DNA of 64,000 nt from contig NZ_JQLN01000005.1 of NCBI RefSeq assembly GCF_000744225.1, positions 1,883,001 to 1,947,000 on the forward strand, given 5' to 3'. Origin of the DNA: Kitasatospora mediocidica KCTC 9733. GTDB taxonomy: Bacteria; Actinomycetota; Actinomycetes; Streptomycetales; Streptomycetaceae. A model generated the notes under the pieces. It was given only the letters and a program-made list of their open reading frames with translations. It was not told the origin of the DNA and did no database searches. Made by a program: the position numbers and the translations under genes. Below, in pieces: positions 25,413-36,200 of this stretch. How positions within the stretch are numbered: position 1 is the stretch's first letter; each line of letters begins with the position of its first letter.

Positions 25413-25660
25413 CGCGCGGCCGCCCGGGAGAGCACCTCGAGGACGGCCTCCAGGCTGATCATGTGGTGCAGCTCGTCCTGCTGGATGGTCACGCCGAAGG
25501 CCTTCTCCAGGCTGGCCAGGACCTCGATGGCGCTGAGCGAGTCGGCGCCGTAGTCCTCGATGAAGAGGCCGGTGAGGGTGAGCTCCTCGGCCTCCAGGTC
25601 GAGGGCGTCGGCGATGATCTCGCGGACCTTGTCCACGTCGGCGGCGGTGGTGGCGCTCAT
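25409..25660 (-). CDS. Acyl carrier protein
   Basis: The predicted product has 83 residues. The phosphopantetheine site is YGADSLSAIEVL, with helix II continuing ASLEKAFGVTIQQDEL. AAGGAGC precedes the ATG. It carries the growing acyl chain for the overlapping ketosynthase pair and probably hands it to the starter condensation domain of the first NRPS. Confidence 0.93.
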   Translation of the reverse strand: MSATTAADVDKVREIIADALDLEAEELTLTGLFIEDYGADSLSAIEVLASLEKAFGVTIQQDELHHMISLEAVLEVLSRAAAR

Positions 25661-25747
25661 GGCAGTGCTCCTTGCTCTTGCTCGGTCGGGGAGGGGTTCT
25701 TCGGCGGTGCTCGGGGGGCGAGGCCCTGGAGTGCTCGGTGCTGCGGT

Positions 25748-25954
25748 TCAGGCGGCCGCGTCGATCAGGCTCTGCGGGCGCATGTCGGTCCAGTGGGTCT
25801 CGATGTGGGCCAGCGCCTGTTCGCGGCTGCCCTCGGGCTTGACGACCGTCCAGCCGCCCGGGACCTCGGCGAAGGCCGGCCAGATGCAGTGCTGGTTCTC
25901 GTGGTTCGCCAGCACCAGAAAGGTTCCGGTCTCGTCGTCGAAGGGGTTGCTCAT
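25748..25954 (-). CDS. mbtH: MbtH-like protein
   Basis: The predicted product has 68 residues. It begins MSNPFDDETGTFLVLANHENQHCIWP and contains VPGGWTVV and DMRP-type residues, the MbtH signature. MbtH proteins bind NRPS adenylation domains and are often needed for their folding or activity. It lies between the second NRPS and the ACP gene in the same transcript. Confidence 0.95.
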   Translation of the reverse strand: MSNPFDDETGTFLVLANHENQHCIWPAFAEVPGGWTVVKPEGSREQALAHIETHWTDMRPQSLIDAAA

Positions 25955-26037
25955 GGCCTTCTCAATTCCTGTCGAATGGTCGGGAAGAGGGTGTGCGGAT
26001 CCGCCCTGGAATTCCGCTCGGAAATCCTTTGGAGGGG

Positions 26038-29000
26038 CTACGGAATTGACCAGTGGGCCTCGGAAAGCGCCGCCGAGAGAATGCGGGCGATCGCTGCGGC
26101 CGGTTCGGGGTCGAGCATGGAGTCGTGGTCGCTGTCCACTTCGTGGCGCACGATCCGGCCCTCGACGTGGCCGGCCCAGGCCGCCTCGGTGGGGGCGTTC
26201 GCGCTCAGCGCGCGGGTCGCCGCGAAGAGCAGCAGGTCGCCGCGGTAGACCCCGGGCCGGTGCGCCTCGCCGAGCGCGCTGTGCGTGCGGATCAGCGTGA
26301 GGAGGTTCTCCAACTGCTGCTCGTCCAGCTCGGCGAGCGGGTTGCCGTCCTGTTCCAGCCGGGCCAGGACGGTGGCGGTGTCCAGCTCGGTGCCGGGCGG
26401 AGTTGCGCTGGAGGGGCCGGCGCCGGCGCGCCGCAGGAGTTCGGTGAGCAGCGCCCGGTCGCTCAGGTCGACGGCGGGACGGTCGGCGGTGTGCGGGGCG
26501 GGTGCCGCCGGGAAACCGTCGAGGTTCGCCAGCAGCGCCACCTGCCTGCCGCTTGCCTGGAGCTGAATGGCCATTTCATGGGCCACCAGTCCGCCGAACG
26601 ACCAGCCAGCAATATGATACGGCCCGTCCGGCTGAATTTCCAGCATGCGGGCGACATATTCCTCGGCAATTCCCGGGACGCCCTCCGGACGGCTTTCCGC
26701 GTGCAGGATTCCGCCCGCCTGGAAACCGTAGACGGGAATGTCCGGGTCGATTTCCGCGGCCAGCGTCAGGAAAGGCCAGCCGAGGCCGACCGCGCCGTGC
26801 ACGCAGAAGAGCGGTGGCCGGCCGCCCCGTGGCCGGATCGGCAGGACCTTGGCGAAGGCGTCGCCCAGCAGGTCGACCGCCTCGCCCAGCGAGGCCGCCG
26901 CCAGCCGGGTGGCCGCGCCGGCCAGGCCGGCCGGTGTCCGGTGCACGAAGACGTCCGCCGGGGTGATCCCCAGGCCGGCCGCCCTGGCCCGGCTGACCAG
27001 CCGGATCGAGCGCAGGCTGTCGCCACCCAGCTCGAAGAAGCTGTCGTCGACGCCGACCCGGTCCACCCCCAGGACGTCGGCGAAGACACGCAGCAGCGTC
27101 TCCTCGACGGCGTTCTGTGCGGGCCGTCCCGGCTCGCCGCCGGCCCCCGTGGCGGCGCCGGCGGGGTCCGGCAGCGCCTTGCGGTCCACCTTCCCGTTCG
27201 GCGTCAGCGGGAACGCGTCCAGGACGACGAAGCCGGCCGGCACCATGTAGTCCGGCAGCCCGGCCGCCAGGTGCGCGCGCAGCTGCGGCAGGTCGAGTTC
27301 CGCCCCGGCGACCGGCACCAGGTAGCCGAAGAGGCGTTTCTCGCCGTGCTCGTCCGCCCGGTCCACCACGGTGGCCTGAGCCACCGTCGGGTGGTCGAGC
27401 AGGACGGCCTCGATCTCGCCCAGCTCGATCCGGAAGCCGCGGATCTTCACCTGGTGGTCCACTCGGCCCAGGTAGTCCAGGCTCCCGTCGGGCAGCCAAC
27501 GGGCCAGGTCGCCGGTGCGGTACATCCGGGTGCCAGGTGGGCCGAACGGGTCGGCGACGAAGCGCTGTCCGGTCAGCGCGGCCCGGTTCAGGTAGCCGCG
27601 GGCCAGCCCGGCGCCGGCGATGTAGAGCTCACCGGCCACCCCGGCCGGCACCGGCTGCAGGGCGGGATCCAGCAGGTAGACCTGGTTGCCGGCCAGCGGG
27701 CGGCCGATCGGCGGTGCGCCCAGGTGGTCCGGTTCGGCCCGCTGGCCGAGCTCGGCCAGGACGGACCAGATGGTGGTCTCGGTCGGCCCGTAGAGGTTGC
27801 TGACCTGTCCGGCCGCGCCGTCCAGTGCCTCGGCCAGCGCCGCGCTGACCGCCTCGCCGCCGGTGAGCACGTGCAGGCCGCGCAGTGCGTCCGGCTGCTC
27901 GCTGACCAGGGTGTGCCAGAGCGTGGGGGTGGCCTGCATGACGGTGGCGCCCGAGCTCCTGATCAGCTCGGCCAGCCGGGCCGGGTCCCGGACGGTGGCC
28001 GGCGGCGCCAGCACCAGCCGGGCCCCGCTGAGCAGCGGGACCAGCAGCTCCAGGTTGGCGATGTCGAAGCCGAAGGTGGTGACCGAGAGCAGGCTGTCCC
28101 CGGCCGCCAACTCCAACCGCCCGGCCAGGTCGAGCAGATGGTTGGCCAGCGCGGCGCGCGGGACGACCACGCCCTTGGGGCGGCCGGTGGAGCCGGAGGT
28201 GTAGATGGCGTACGCGGCGTGCGCCGGGTGCGGCTCGCCGCGGCGGTCCGCGGCGGTCAGGTCGGTGCCGGAGGTGCGGGCCAGCAGCGCGGCGGTCCGC
28301 GGGGCGTCGAGCGCCAGCAGCGGCACGCCGTCCAGGCCGGGGACGGCGTCCGCCGTGCCGGTCAGGCCGAGGGCCAGGACCGGTTGGGCGTCCTTGAGCA
28401 TGTAGCCGATCCGGTCCGCCGGGTAGGACGGGTCGATCGGCAGGTAGGCGGCCCCGGACTTGAGCACCGCGAGGGCGCCGACGACCATGTCGACCGAGCG
28501 CGGCAGCATGATCGCCACCAGCCGGTCCGGAGCCGCTCCCTGCTCGACCAGGACGCGGGCCAGCCGGTTGGCCCGCTCGTGCAGCTCGGTGTAGCTGAGC
28601 GCGACGTCCTCGAAGGCCAGCGCCGCGGCGCTCGGGGTGGCCGCGGCCCGGGCCTCCAACAGTTCGGCCAGCGACCGCTCCGAGCTAAGGGCGGCCGGTC
28701 CGGTGCCGGTCTCCAGCAACTGTCCGTGCTCGCCGGGCAGCAGGGCGGACCAGGCGCTCAGCGGGCGGTCGGGCTGCTCGACGAGCCGGGCCAGCAGGTG
28801 CGCCAGGCGTTCGGCCAGCAGCTGGGCGCCGTCCTGGGTGAACAGGTCGGCGCTGAACTCCAGCCGCCCGTGCAGCCCGGCCGGGGTCTGCCGCTCCGGC
28901 TCGAAGGACTCGGCCAGCTCGAACGAGAGGTCGAACTTCGCGCTGGCGGTGTCGACGGCACCCACCGTGGTCCGCAGGCCGGGCAGTTCCAGGACGGGGG

Positions 29001-32000
29001 CGGCGTTGTTCTGGAACGCCAACAGCGTCTGGAACAGCGGCTGGCGGGCCAGTGACCGGGCCGGGCCGAGCGCGTCCACCAGCCGCTCGAACGGCACGTC
29101 CTGGTGGGCGAAGGCCGCCAGGTCGGCGGCCCGGACCCGGGCCAGCAGCTCCCGGAAGGTCGGGTCGCCCGACAGGTCGGTGCGCAGCACCAGGGTGTTG
29201 ACGAAGAACCCGACCAGCTCGTCCAGGGCGTCGTCCGTGCGGCCGGCCACCGGGGTGCCGAGGGGGATGTCCGCACCGGCGCCGAGCGTGCCGAACAGGG
29301 TCGCCAGCGCGGCCTGCACCACCATGAACAGGCTGCTGCCGGTGGACCTGGCCAGCGCGAGGGCGGCGCTGTGCACGGCGGCGGAGACGGTGAAGCACAC
29401 GGCGCCGCCGCGGTAGCTGGCGGTGGCCCGCCGGGGGAAGTCGGTCGGCAGTCGCAGTTCGTCCGGCAGTCCGGCCAACTCCTCGCGCCAGAAGGCGATC
29501 TGGCCGGCCGCCAGGCTCTGCGGATCGGCCGCGTCGCCGAGCAGCTCGCGCTGCCACAGGGCGTAGTCGGCGTACTGCACCGCCAGCGCGTCCCACTGCG
29601 GGGCGCGGCCGGCCAGCCGGGCCCCGTAGGCCGTCGACAGGTCGCGGGAGAGTGGTGCGTTCGACCAGCCGTCCCCGGCGATGTGGTGGATCGACAGTGC
29701 CAGCAGGTGGTCCCGCTCCGTCACCGTGAAGAGCGCGGCGCGCAGTGGCGGCTCGCTCCCGAGATCGAAGCCCTGGGCGGCGAAGTCAGCCACGGCGAGG
29801 TCGAGTTCGGCCTCGGTCGTGCGACGGACGGAGAGTTCGACGGTGGCCAGCTCGGGGGCCAGGACCAGCTGGTGCGGGTGGCCGTCCAGCTCCGGGTAGA
29901 GGGTGCGCAGGCTCTCGTGCCGGCCGACCACGTCGGTCAGCGCCGAGGCCAGTGCGACGCGGTCCAACGGCCCTTCCAGCCGCAGCGTCCAGGGCATGTT
30001 GTAGGTCCCGGCCGGTCCCTCCAGGCGGTTGAGGAACCAGAGCCGCTGCTGCGCATAGGAGAGCGGCAGCCGCTCGGGGCGGGCCGAGGCGACCAGCGCC
30101 GGCCGGTCGGCGCGCTCGGTCAGCCGGCCCGCCAGGGCCGCCACTGTCGGGGCGTCGAAGACCGCGCGGATCGCCAGCTCGACGCCGAGCAGCGAGCGCA
30201 CCCGGCTGACCAGCCGGGTGGCCAGCAGCGAGTGGCCGCCCAGCTCGAAGAAGTCCTCGTCGATGCCGACCCGGGGGTGTCCGAGCACCTCGGCGAAGAT
30301 CGCGCAGAGCACCTCCTCCTGCGGGGTGCGCGGGCCGCGGCCGGTGTCCGTGGAGACCTCGACCGGCGGCAGTGCCTTGCGGTCGACCTTCCCGTTGGCG
30401 GTCAACGGCAGGGCCGGCAGCGCCATCAGGGCCGCGGGCACCATGTACTCGGGCAGCAGTGCGCCGACCGCGGCCCTGACCTGGGCCGGGTCCACCGGTC
30501 CGGCCAGGTAGCCGATCAGCCGGGCCTCGCCGCGGCTGTCCTTGCCCACCACGACGACCGCGTCGGCCACCCCGGCGACCGAGCGCAGCACGGCCTCCAC
30601 CTCGCCCGGCTCGATCCGGTGGCCGCGGATCTTCACCTGGTGGTCGCGGCGCTCCAGGAACTCCAACTGCCCGTCCGGGCGGCGCACCACCCGGTCGCCG
30701 GTGCGGTACATCCGCGCTCCGGGCCGGTCGGTGAACGGGTCGGCCACGAACACCGGTGCGGTGCGCCCGGGTTGGGCCAGGTAGCCGCGGCCGACGCCGG
30801 TCCCGCCGACGTACAGCTCGCCGGGCACCCCGGCCGGCAGCGGTTGCAGGCTGTCGTTCAGCACGTAGAGCCCGGTGCCGCGGATCGCCCGGCCGATCGG
30901 CGCGCGCACGGCGGCCACCTCGTCGGCGGAGCGGATCGCCGCGTGCGTCACGTCGTCCGAGCATTCGGTGGGGCCGTAGGCGTTCAGCAGCGGGATCTGC
31001 GGGTAGTAGTCGAACCAGCGGCGGCACAGCTCGGCCGGCAGCGCCTCGCCGGTGACCACCAGCCATTCCAGAGACCGGAGTTCGGGCCTCGCGCGGCCGG
31101 TGTCCCAGCCGTCCAGGGCGGCCCGCAGCAGGGAGGGGACGACTTCGAGGACGGTCACGCTCTCGGGTCGGACCAGCCCGAACAGGGCGTCCGGGTCCGC
31201 GGCGAGTTCCTTGTCGACCACCCGCAGCCGGCCGCCGACGACCAGTGCCGCCAGCATCTGCCAGACCGAGATGTCGAAGGTCACCGGGGCGTTGTGGATC
31301 AGCACGCTGTGCGCGTCCAGCTCCAGGTCGGCGACCTTGGCCAGCAGGTGGTTGGCCATGCCGGCGCGGTGCACCATGGCGCCCTTGGGCTTGCCGGTGG
31401 AGCCGGAGGTGAAGATCACGTAGGCCAGGTCGTCGCCGGAACCCGTGAGCGGGACCAGCCCGGTCGGGGTGTCGGCCGCCTCGGTGATCTCCAGCAGCGC
31501 CGTCCCCGGGCCGGCTTCGGCCAGCAACTCCGCTGCCATGGAGCTGAGTTCGGGCTCGACCAGCAGTGCGCTGATACCGGCCTCGGCGGCCAGGGTCGCG
31601 GAGCGCCGCACGGGGGCGGTCACGTCCAGCGGCAGCCAGCCCGCGCCGGCGCCGAGCACGCCGAGCACGGCGCTGACGAAGCGCGCGCCCGGCCGGGCCA
31701 GGATGCCCACCGGTCCCTCGCCCACGCCGGCCGCCAGCAGCGCGCCGGACACCGCGCTCGCGCGGCCGGCCAACTCCCGGTAGTCCAGGCTCTCCCGGCC
31801 GTCCTCGACGGCGACGGCGGTCGGGTCGGCCAGTGCGAAGGCCCGGACCCGGGCCACCACGTCCGTCCAGTGCTGCCCGTCCGTCGGCGGCGCCGGACGG
31901 TCGAGCGCGCGGTCGCGCTCGCCGGGCAGCAGCAGGTCGAGCCGGCCGAGCGGACGGTCCGGCTCGGCGACGATCGTCCGCAGGATGTGCAGCAGCCGTT

Positions 32001-33273
32001 CGGCGACCGTCTCGGCCGCCGCCGCGGAGTACCGGGCGGGGTCATGGCCGATCTGCAGTCGCAGCCGGGCGCCGGGCAGCGCCATCAGGCTGAGCGGGTA
32101 GTGGTTGGCGTCCTTGGCCTGGAGGTCCACCAGCCGCAGGCCGTGCACCGGTTCGCCCAGCGCGGCCGGGTCCAGCGGGTAGTTCTCGAAGACCAGGGCG
32201 CTGTCGAAGAGTTCGCCGACTCCGACGAGCTGCTGGATCCGGGTCAGGCTCAGGTGCTGGTGCGGGAGCAGCGCGGTCTGCTGCTCCTGGAGCCGGCCGA
32301 GGATCTCGGTGAAGCTCCGGGCCGGGTCCAGGTCGACGCGCACCGGAAGGGAGTTGATGAACAGGCCGACCATGGTCTCGACGCCGGGCAGCTCGGGCGG
32401 CCGACCGGAGACGGTGCCGCCGAACAGCACGTCGCGCAACCCGGTGAGGGTGCCAAGGGTGGCCGCCCAGGCGCCCTGCACCACGGTGTTCAGGGTCAGC
32501 CCGCGCTCGCGGGCCCAGCCGGTGAGCTCGGCCAGGGCCTGTTCGTCCAGCTCCACCGTGTGCTGCCCGGGCGGCTGCTGGCCGGCCTGACCGGCGACCA
32601 CGTCGCCGGTCAGCCGGGTGGGCTCCTGGACGCCGTCCAGCGCCTGCTGCCAGGCGAGTTCGGCGGCCGGCCGGTCCTGTGCGGCCAGGTGAGCCAGGTA
32701 GGACTTGTACGGGGTGACCCGGGGAAGCCGGACCCCGGGGTCGGCGTAGTGGGCGAACAGCTCCTGAACCACGATCGGCATCGACCAGCCGTCGAACAGG
32801 ATCTGATGAGCCGTCAGGATGAGTGTGCTGGACTCCGGTCCGAACCGCAGCAGGGCGAACCTGAGCAGCGGCGGGCGGGCCAGGTCGAACGGGCGGACCC
32901 GCTCCCGGTCGGCCCGGCGGTCCGTCTCGGCGCGTCGGTCCTGCGCCGGGAGTTCGCCCAGCTCGACTTCCTCCCAGGGGAGCTGGACCGTCCGCGGAAT
33001 CACCTGGACCGGTTCGCCGGACTTGCGGTAGCGGAAGGCGGCCCGCAGGTTCGGGTGCCGCTCCAGCAGCGCGTCGACTGCCCCCCGCAGCCGGTCGGCG
33101 TCCAGCGCGCCCGCCAGGTCGAGCACGAGCTGGGTGGTGTAGACGTCCAACTCCTGTCGGCTGTACTCCGCGTGGAACATCAGCCCTTCCTGCAACGCGG
33201 TCAGCGGTAGCACGTCGGTCAGATTGGAACGCCGTGCGGCGTTCGACGTCGTGCCTCTCCCGGCACCCTTCAC
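26038..33273 (-). CDS. Nonribosomal peptide synthetase, C-A-PCP-C-A-PCP-TE (second in assembly order)
   Basis: The predicted product has 2411 residues. The GTG at 33273 overlaps the stop of the first NRPS; longer versions in this frame run antisense-like inside that gene and are rejected. Domains by residue: C1 about 18-440 (active-site motif at about 157 reads AHQILFDG, with Gln for the second His); A1 with TSGSTGKPKG at about 616, pocket DIWEVTADDK; PCP1 Ser about 1013 (LGGHSLLATR); C2 with HHIAGDG at about 1194; A2 with TSGSTGRPKG at about 1695, pocket DILQLGLIWK (glycine code); PCP2 Ser about 2083 (GGDSLRS); TE with GWSFGG at about 2224. The TE releases or cyclises the product. Confidence 0.95.
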   Translation of the reverse strand: MKGAGRGTTSNAARRSNLTDVLPLTALQEGLMFHAEYSRQELDVYTTQLVLDLAGALDADRLRGAVDALLERHPNLRAAFRYRKSGEPVQVIPRTVQLPWEEVELGELPAQDRRAETDRRADRERVRPFDLARPPLLRFALLRFGPESSTLILTAHQILFDGWSMPIVVQELFAHYADPGVRLPRVTPYKSYLAHLAAQDRPAAELAWQQALDGVQEPTRLTGDVVAGQAGQQPPGQHTVELDEQALAELTGWARERGLTLNTVVQGAWAATLGTLTGLRDVLFGGTVSGRPPELPGVETMVGLFINSLPVRVDLDPARSFTEILGRLQEQQTALLPHQHLSLTRIQQLVGVGELFDSALVFENYPLDPAALGEPVHGLRLVDLQAKDANHYPLSLMALPGARLRLQIGHDPARYSAAAAETVAERLLHILRTIVAEPDRPLGRLDLLLPGERDRALDRPAPPTDGQHWTDVVARVRAFALADPTAVAVEDGRESLDYRELAGRASAVSGALLAAGVGEGPVGILARPGARFVSAVLGVLGAGAGWLPLDVTAPVRRSATLAAEAGISALLVEPELSSMAAELLAEAGPGTALLEITEAADTPTGLVPLTGSGDDLAYVIFTSGSTGKPKGAMVHRAGMANHLLAKVADLELDAHSVLIHNAPVTFDISVWQMLAALVVGGRLRVVDKELAADPDALFGLVRPESVTVLEVVPSLLRAALDGWDTGRARPELRSLEWLVVTGEALPAELCRRWFDYYPQIPLLNAYGPTECSDDVTHAAIRSADEVAAVRAPIGRAIRGTGLYVLNDSLQPLPAGVPGELYVGGTGVGRGYLAQPGRTAPVFVADPFTDRPGARMYRTGDRVVRRPDGQLEFLERRDHQVKIRGHRIEPGEVEAVLRSVAGVADAVVVVGKDSRGEARLIGYLAGPVDPAQVRAAVGALLPEYMVPAALMALPALPLTANGKVDRKALPPVEVSTDTGRGPRTPQEEVLCAIFAEVLGHPRVGIDEDFFELGGHSLLATRLVSRVRSLLGVELAIRAVFDAPTVAALAGRLTERADRPALVASARPERLPLSYAQQRLWFLNRLEGPAGTYNMPWTLRLEGPLDRVALASALTDVVGRHESLRTLYPELDGHPHQLVLAPELATVELSVRRTTEAELDLAVADFAAQGFDLGSEPPLRAALFTVTERDHLLALSIHHIAGDGWSNAPLSRDLSTAYGARLAGRAPQWDALAVQYADYALWQRELLGDAADPQSLAAGQIAFWREELAGLPDELRLPTDFPRRATASYRGGAVCFTVSAAVHSAALALARSTGSSLFMVVQAALATLFGTLGAGADIPLGTPVAGRTDDALDELVGFFVNTLVLRTDLSGDPTFRELLARVRAADLAAFAHQDVPFERLVDALGPARSLARQPLFQTLLAFQNNAAPVLELPGLRTTVGAVDTASAKFDLSFELAESFEPERQTPAGLHGRLEFSADLFTQDGAQLLAERLAHLLARLVEQPDRPLSAWSALLPGEHGQLLETGTGPAALSSERSLAELLEARAAATPSAAALAFEDVALSYTELHERANRLARVLVEQGAAPDRLVAIMLPRSVDMVVGALAVLKSGAAYLPIDPSYPADRIGYMLKDAQPVLALGLTGTADAVPGLDGVPLLALDAPRTAALLARTSGTDLTAADRRGEPHPAHAAYAIYTSGSTGRPKGVVVPRAALANHLLDLAGRLELAAGDSLLSVTTFGFDIANLELLVPLLSGARLVLAPPATVRDPARLAELIRSSGATVMQATPTLWHTLVSEQPDALRGLHVLTGGEAVSAALAEALDGAAGQVSNLYGPTETTIWSVLAELGQRAEPDHLGAPPIGRPLAGNQVYLLDPALQPVPAGVAGELYIAGAGLARGYLNRAALTGQRFVADPFGPPGTRMYRTGDLARWLPDGSLDYLGRVDHQVKIRGFRIELGEIEAVLLDHPTVAQATVVDRADEHGEKRLFGYLVPVAGAELDLPQLRAHLAAGLPDYMVPAGFVVLDAFPLTPNGKVDRKALPDPAGAATGAGGEPGRPAQNAVEETLLRVFADVLGVDRVGVDDSFFELGGDSLRSIRLVSRARAAGLGITPADVFVHRTPAGLAGAATRLAAASLGEAVDLLGDAFAKVLPIRPRGGRPPLFCVHGAVGLGWPFLTLAAEIDPDIPVYGFQAGGILHAESRPEGVPGIAEEYVARMLEIQPDGPYHIAGWSFGGLVAHEMAIQLQASGRQVALLANLDGFPAAPAPHTADRPAVDLSDRALLTELLRRAGAGPSSATPPGTELDTATVLARLEQDGNPLAELDEQQLENLLTLIRTHSALGEAHRPGVYRGDLLLFAATRALSANAPTEAAWAGHVEGRIVRHEVDSDHDSMLDPEPAAAIARILSAALSEAHWSIP

Positions 33274-36200
33274 AGTTCCGTCCCCCAGTCGTCCAACTCG
33301 TCTTCGAACTCGTCGATCTCGTCCTGGCTCAGCGCGACCAGCTCCAGGTCGGACGGCGTGTGGCCGCCCGCGCCGGGCCCCTGGGCGTGCGTGACCAGGG
33401 CCTGCAGCGCCCGGAACCAGGTCAGTGCCAGGTCCTGCGCGTCCTCGGCGGGCAGCAGCTGTCCGGCCCAGGTCCAGGCGGCCACCAGCTGGATCCCGTC
33501 GGGCCCCTCCTCGGTCCTGGCGTTGACACCGAGCACGTGCGGCAGCGCCAGCCCGTCGTCCGCGCCGGCCGCCAGGGCGGCGGCCTCCGGGGTGAGTGAC
33601 CAGTCCTCGCCGCCCGGTGCCGGCAGCCGTCCCAGGTAGTTGAACCCGAGTTGCGGGCGCGGCTCGGCGGCCAGCACGGCCGCGGTGACCGGGTTGAGGT
33701 ACCGCAGCAGGCCGTAGCCCAGGCCGTGGTCGGGCAGCGACCGCAGGTGCTCCTTGACCAGCTTCAGTGCCTGACCGGCCGCGGGTCCCCCGGCCCAGGC
33801 GTCCGCCAGGTCCACCGCGCCGAGGTCGAGCCGGACCGGGAAGGCGGTGGTGAACCAGCCGACCGTCCGGGACAGGTCCACCCCGTCCGCGAACTCCTCG
33901 CGTCCGTGGCCCTCCAGCTCCACCAGGACGGCGGAGCCCGGCGTGCCGCGGCGCTGGCGCCAGTCGGCCACCGCCAGGGCCAGCCCGGTCAGCAGCACGT
34001 CGTTGACCTCGGCGTGGAAGGCGGCCGGGACCTGGGTGAGCAGCGGAGCGGTGGTGAGCGTGTCCAGGGTGGTCCGCAGGGTCCGGGCGGTGGCCACGGT
34101 GTCCCGGTCGGGGTCGATCCCGGGCACGCCGAGCGAGGCGTCCTCGCCGGACAACTCGGCCTTCCAGAGTTCGAGTTCGGCCTCCCGGGCGGCTCCGGCG
34201 GCGGCCTCGGCGAGCAGGCCGGACCAGTGCCGCAGCGAGGTCCCGACCGGGGCCAACTCCGGGGCGGTGCCGGCCTGCACGGCCGCGTGCGCCTCGCCGA
34301 GGTCGGGCAGCAGGATCCGCCAGGACACCCCGTCCACCACCAGGTGGTGCAGGGTTAGCAGCAGCCGTCCGGGGCGGTCGGGACCGGCGTCGAACCAGAC
34401 CGCCTGGGCCATCACGCCCTCGCGCGGGGCCAGTCGGTCCCGGGCGGCGGCGGCTTCGGCGGCGACCAGTGCGCCGACCGCCTCCTGGTCCGTCTCCTCG
34501 TCCGGTGCCCGGACCGTACGCAGGATCGATGCCGCGTCGACCGTGCCGGGCGGGTCGATCTCCAGCGTCCACCAGGAGGCCGCGCCCGACTCGGGAGCGG
34601 GTCCGTCGACCAGCCGCATCCGCAGCACGTCATGGTGGTCGAGCACCGCCTGCAACGCGGCGGTGAGCGATCCGGCACTCGCCCCGGCCGGCGTGTGCAC
34701 CACCACGGCCTGGTGGAACCCGTCCACCGGGCCCTGGAGTTCGCGCAGCCAGTGGACGATCGGCGTGGCCGCGAGCGCGCCGACCCCGTCGTCCGTGCCG
34801 ACCGCGGCGGTGCTCCCGCCGGCCTGCGCCACCGCGGCCAGCCCGGCCGGGGTGCGGTGGGTGAAGACCTCCTGTGCGGTGACCACCAGCCCGGCCGCGC
34901 GGGCCCGGCTGACCAGCTGGATCGAACTGATGCTGTCGCCGCCCAGGTCGAAGAAGCTGTCGTCGGCGCCCAGGTGCTCCAGGCCCAGCACCTCGGCGAA
35001 GATCTGGCAGAACGCCTCCTCGCGCGCGTTGCCCGGGGCCCGGCCGGTCGAGGCCGAGCCGAAGTCGGGTGCCGGCAGTGCTCTGCGGTCCAGCTTGCCG
35101 TTGCCGGTGAGCGGCAGCGCGGCGAGTTCGACGAAGGCCGCGGGGACCATGTAATCGGGCAGCAGGGTCGAAAGCCGGGCGCGGATCTCGTGCGGCGTGG
35201 GGCCCTGGGCGTCCGGCTCGGAGCGGACCAGGTAGCCGATCAGCCGCCGGTCGCCGGGCCGGTCCTCGCGGACCAGGACCGCCGCCTGCTCGATGCCCGG
35301 GTGGGCCAGCAACGCGGTCTCGATCTCGCCGAGTTCGATCCGGAAGCCGCGGATCTTGACCTGCTCGTCGGCCCGGCCGACGTAGTCCAGCTGCCCGGCG
35401 GACGTCCAGCGCACCAGGTCGCCGGTGCGGTACATCCGGGCGCCGGCCTCCCCGAACGGGTCCGCGGTGAACCGCTGCGCGGTCAGCCCGGGCCGGTGCA
35501 GGTAGCCCAGCGCCACCCCGAGGCCGCCGACGTAGAGCTCGCCGACCACCCCGGGCGGCACCGGACGCAGGAAGGAGTCCAGGACGTACACCCTGGTCCC
35601 CGCCAGCGGGCGGCCGACCGGCGGTCTGACGGCGCCGGCCAGCGGGTCGCTGACGGTGGCACAGACCGTGGTCTCGGTGGGGCCGTACGCGTTGAGCATC
35701 CGGCGCCCGCGGGACCAGCGCTCCACCAGCTCGGGCGGGCAGGCCTCGCCCGCCACGATGACGGTCAGCTCCTCGGGCATCGGCTGGTCGGCCGGCCAGG
35801 CGGAGAGCACGGTGGGCGGCAGGCAGAGCACCTCGATACCGGCCCCGGCCACCAGGCGGGCCAGCGGCTCGCCGGGCGCCCGGTCCTCGTCCGCCGCGAG
35901 CACCAGGACGGCTCCGGAGGTCAGCGCGGTGAGGATCTCCCAGGCGGCGGCGTCGAAGCTGAACGAGGCGAACTGCAGCACCCGGGTGCCGGCCCGTACG
36001 CCGAACAGCGTGCCCTGGCCGACCAGTGCGGCCACCGCCGAGTGCGGCACCAGCACGCCCTTGGGGCGCCCGGTGGAGCCGGAGGTGTAGATGACGTAGG
36101 CCGGGTGCAGCGCGGTGAGCGGCGTGGTGCGGTCGGCGTCGGTCGGGTCGTGCGCCGGGCCGTCGGCCAGCATCCGCGCGAGCGGGCGGTCGTCCAGCAG

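Noticed and set aside
20769..26037. A dehydratase, cyclase or acyl-CoA ligase gene to complete the PKS
   Set aside because: No hotdog-fold, cyclase or AMP-ligase motifs were found outside the NRPS A domains.
33274..34572. A 433-codon N-terminal extension in frame with the second NRPS
   Set aside because: It overlaps the E domain of the first NRPS, has Arg/Gly/Pro-rich nonsense composition, and the GTG at 33273 gives a proper coupled start directly before the C domain.
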